NCBI GenBank assembly: GCA_023387245.1
Contig: JAEWIH010000077.1
Coordinates: 1-6,519, forward strand
Reading direction: 5' to 3'
DNA from: Bacillota bacterium
GTDB taxonomy: Bacteria > Bacillota_I > Bacilli_A > Erysipelotrichales > Erysipelotrichaceae
Length of the DNA stretch: 6,519 nucleotides
Below the pieces are notes generated by a model. That model saw nothing but the letters and a program-made list of their open reading frames with translations. It was not told where the DNA came from and did no database searches. Of the stretch, positions 4,807-6,519 are shown in pieces. Positions within the stretch are counted from its first letter, which is position 1. Each line of letters opens with the position of its first letter. The translations under genes and the position numbers were made by a program.

Positions 4807-6519
4807 TTATTCTAATTCAAAAGCACCAGTATATAACTGATAGTATTGACCTTTTAATTCTAAAAGCTGTTCATGATTACCACGCTCAATAATACGACCA
4901 TGATCAAGCACCATAATTACATCAGAATTTTTAATGGTAGATAATCGATGCGCAATTACAAATACAGTCCGATTAACCATTAAAGCATCCATTCCTCGTT
5001 GCACAATAATCTCAGTATGAGTATCAATTGAAGAAGTAGCTTCATCTAATATCATTACTGGCGGATCAGCAACAGCAACTCTAGCAATCGAAATTAACTG
5101 TCTTTGACCTTGAGATAAATTAGAACCATTATCATTTAGTATCGTATTATAACCATCAGGCAAACGAGTAATAAAATCATGAGCACCAACTAATCTAGCA
5201 GCAATTATACATTCTTCATCACTAGCATCTAGACGACCATAACGAATATTATCCATAACACTACCACTAAATAAATTCGTATCTTGTAAAACTATGCCTA
5301 ATGATTTTCTTAAATCAGCTTTTTTAATTTGATCAATACTAATGCCATCATAATAAATAGCACCACTATTAATATCATAAAAACGATTTAGCAAATTAGT
5401 AATCGTTGTTTTACCTGCACCAGTAGCCCCTACTAAAGCGATTTTTTGGCCAGGTTTAGCAAAAATATTAATATCATGTAAAACCAAGTGATTATCAACA
5501 TAACCAAAATTAACATTCTCGAAAACAACATCACCAGCTAATTTTATATATTCAAAACCAACATTTGAAGGTTTTTTCCAAGCCCAAACACCACTACCAT
5601 CAGTAGTTTCTACGATATCATTATTTTTATCATTGATTTTTACTAATGTTACTAAGCCATTATCTTCTTCTTTGTTTTCATCTAATAATTCAAAAATACG
5701 AGAAGAACCGGCTAACCCCATAACTACTGAATTAATTTGATGCGAAACTTGACCAATATTACCAGCAAATTGTCTAGTCATATTTAAAAATGGAATCGCA
5801 ATACTAATATTTAAAGCTAAGCCAGATAATGAAACATTTTGGACATTAGTAATTAATAATAAACTACCTGCCACCGCAACACATACATATAAAATATTGC
5901 CAATATTATTTAAAATTGGGGCTAAAACATTTGAATAAATGTTAGCTTGTTTAGCAACATTAAATAATTCTAAATTTATTTCATCAAAATCTTTTTTACT
6001 AGCAGCTTCATGATTAAAAGACTTTACAACTTTTTGTCCATTAATTATTTCTTCTATAAATCCTTCCACTTTACCAGTCGTTCTTTGTTGACGAATAAAA
6101 TATTTAGACGAATTACCACCTATTTTAGAAATAATCAATATCATAACAAAGACACCAAACAAAACGACTAAAGTCAACCAGAGACTATAATAAATCATTA
6201 TGAAGAAAATGGCAGTAACGGTTAAAATTGTTATTAAAAATTGAGGTATACTTTGAGAAATTAATTGTTTTAAAGTTTCAATATCATTTGTAAAAAAACT
6301 CATAATATCGCCATGTTGATTAGTGTCAAAAAACTTAATAGGATAATATTGCATGTTAGTAAACATGCTAACTCTTAATTTTTTCAAACTACCTTGAGTA
6401 ATCACTGCCATCAATTGAGTAAAAATAAAACTACATAACAATCCAATTATATAAAAGACAATTAAGATTAAAACTAAGGAAATTATTTGAGGCATAGCCT
6501 TTTTCCAATCGCCTAAACT
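4807..6519 (-). CDS. ABC exporter half (membrane domain plus ATPase), N-terminus off right edge
   Basis: 570 residues are visible: the frame stays open to the right edge upstream of the Met at 6495 (codons S-L-G-D-W-K-K-A precede it), so that Met is internal and roughly the first membrane helix is missing. Residues are numbered from that Met. Membrane segments lie at about 6-30, 85-125 and 190-240. After a linker with an insertion (about 275-320, containing GVWAWKKP) comes the ATPase: Walker A GATGAGKT (356-363), Q-loop Q404, signature LSQGQ (460-464), Walker B VMILDE (480-485) with catalytic E485, D-loop SSID, and H-loop H516. LSQGQ and the ending YYQLYTGAFELE are typical of the YfiC/TM288-type partner of heterodimeric multidrug exporters. 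The other half is probably encoded upstream, outside the window. All catalytic residues are present. Its substrate cannot be told. Confidence 0.92.
   Translation of the reverse strand, partial: SLGDWKKAMPQIISLVLILIVFYIIGLLCSFIFTQLMAVITQGSLKKLRVSMFTNMQYYPIKFFDTNQHGDIMSFFTNDIETLKQLISQSIPQFLITILTVTAIFFIMIYYSLWLTLVVLFGVFVMILIISKIGGNSSKYFIRQQRTTGKVEGFIEEIINGQKVVKSFNHEAASKKDFDEINLELFNVAKQANIYSNVLAPILNNIGNILYVCVAVAGSLLLITNVQNVSLSGLALNISIAIPFLNMTRQFAGNIGQVSHQINSVVMGLAGSSRIFELLDENKEEDNGLVTLVKINDKNNDIVETTDGSGVWAWKKPSNVGFEYIKLAGDVVFENVNFGYVDNHLVLHDINIFAKPGQKIALVGATGAGKTTITNLLNRFYDINSGAIYYDGISIDQIKKADLRKSLGIVLQDTNLFSGSVMDNIRYGRLDASDEECIIAARLVGAHDFITRLPDGYNTILNDNGSNLSQGQRQLISIARVAVADPPVMILDEATSSIDTHTEIIVQRGMDALMVNRTVFVIAHRLSTIKNSDVIMVLDHGRIIERGNHEQLLELKGQYYQLYTGAFELE

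Noticed and set aside
6493..6495. True start of the ABC exporter at the Met at 6495
   Set aside because: The frame stays open to the right edge, there is no SD, and the protein would begin in the middle of the membrane domain.
1..6519. CRISPR array, IS element or mycoplasma code (TGA = Trp)
   Set aside because: No regularly spaced repeats or transposase were seen; TGA ends yceD and tryptophans are TGG.

Overview
The window is AT-rich DNA, by eye clearly below 40% G+C. It looks like a low-GC Gram-positive relative (Bacillota or Erysipelotrichia-like; the exact group cannot be fixed from the sequence). TGA serves as a real stop (yceD ends on it) and tryptophan is TGG, so the mycoplasma code 4 does not apply. 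SD sequences are strong and sigma-A-type promoters are near consensus.

Left part, minus strand: a two-domain FMN-binding-like lipoprotein gene is followed by yceD (DUF177), rpmF (ribosomal protein L32) and rqcH (ribosome quality control, cut by the left edge). yceD-rpmF is the classic ribosome-related pair and has its own perfect-consensus promoter. That promoter lies so close to the yceD ATG that the mRNA should be nearly leaderless. A hairpin separates rpmF from the rqcH SD.

Middle: a tRNA-Leu(UAG) gene on the plus strand diverges from the lipoprotein gene. Their two promoters share essentially the same -35 heptamer. A hairpin with seven T's ends the tRNA unit.

Centre-right: a compact, self-contained SOS-mutagenesis type cassette. 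A HTH-XRE/S24 self-cleaving repressor (minus strand) is divergent from a Y-family (UmuC-like) translesion polymerase with a C-terminal beta-clamp motif. The polymerase gene overlaps by 8 bp a YolD-family gene. The roughly 140-bp divergent intergenic region holds both promoters and a long imperfect inverted repeat whose arms lie on or next to the two -35 elements, a good operator candidate. The likely logic is that RecA-triggered self-cleavage of the repressor releases both promoters and produces polymerase plus YolD. This is inferred from the families and was not tested.

Right part, minus strand: the C-terminal 570 residues of an ABC exporter half (membrane domain plus complete ATPase) of the heterodimeric multidrug-exporter type. 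It runs off the right edge and converges on the cassette across a bidirectional hairpin.

The families are recognisable. The parts most worth a second look are the regulatory arrangements (operator-like repeat, shared -35, leaderless start, hairpin before rqcH) and the asymmetric domain duplication in the lipoprotein.
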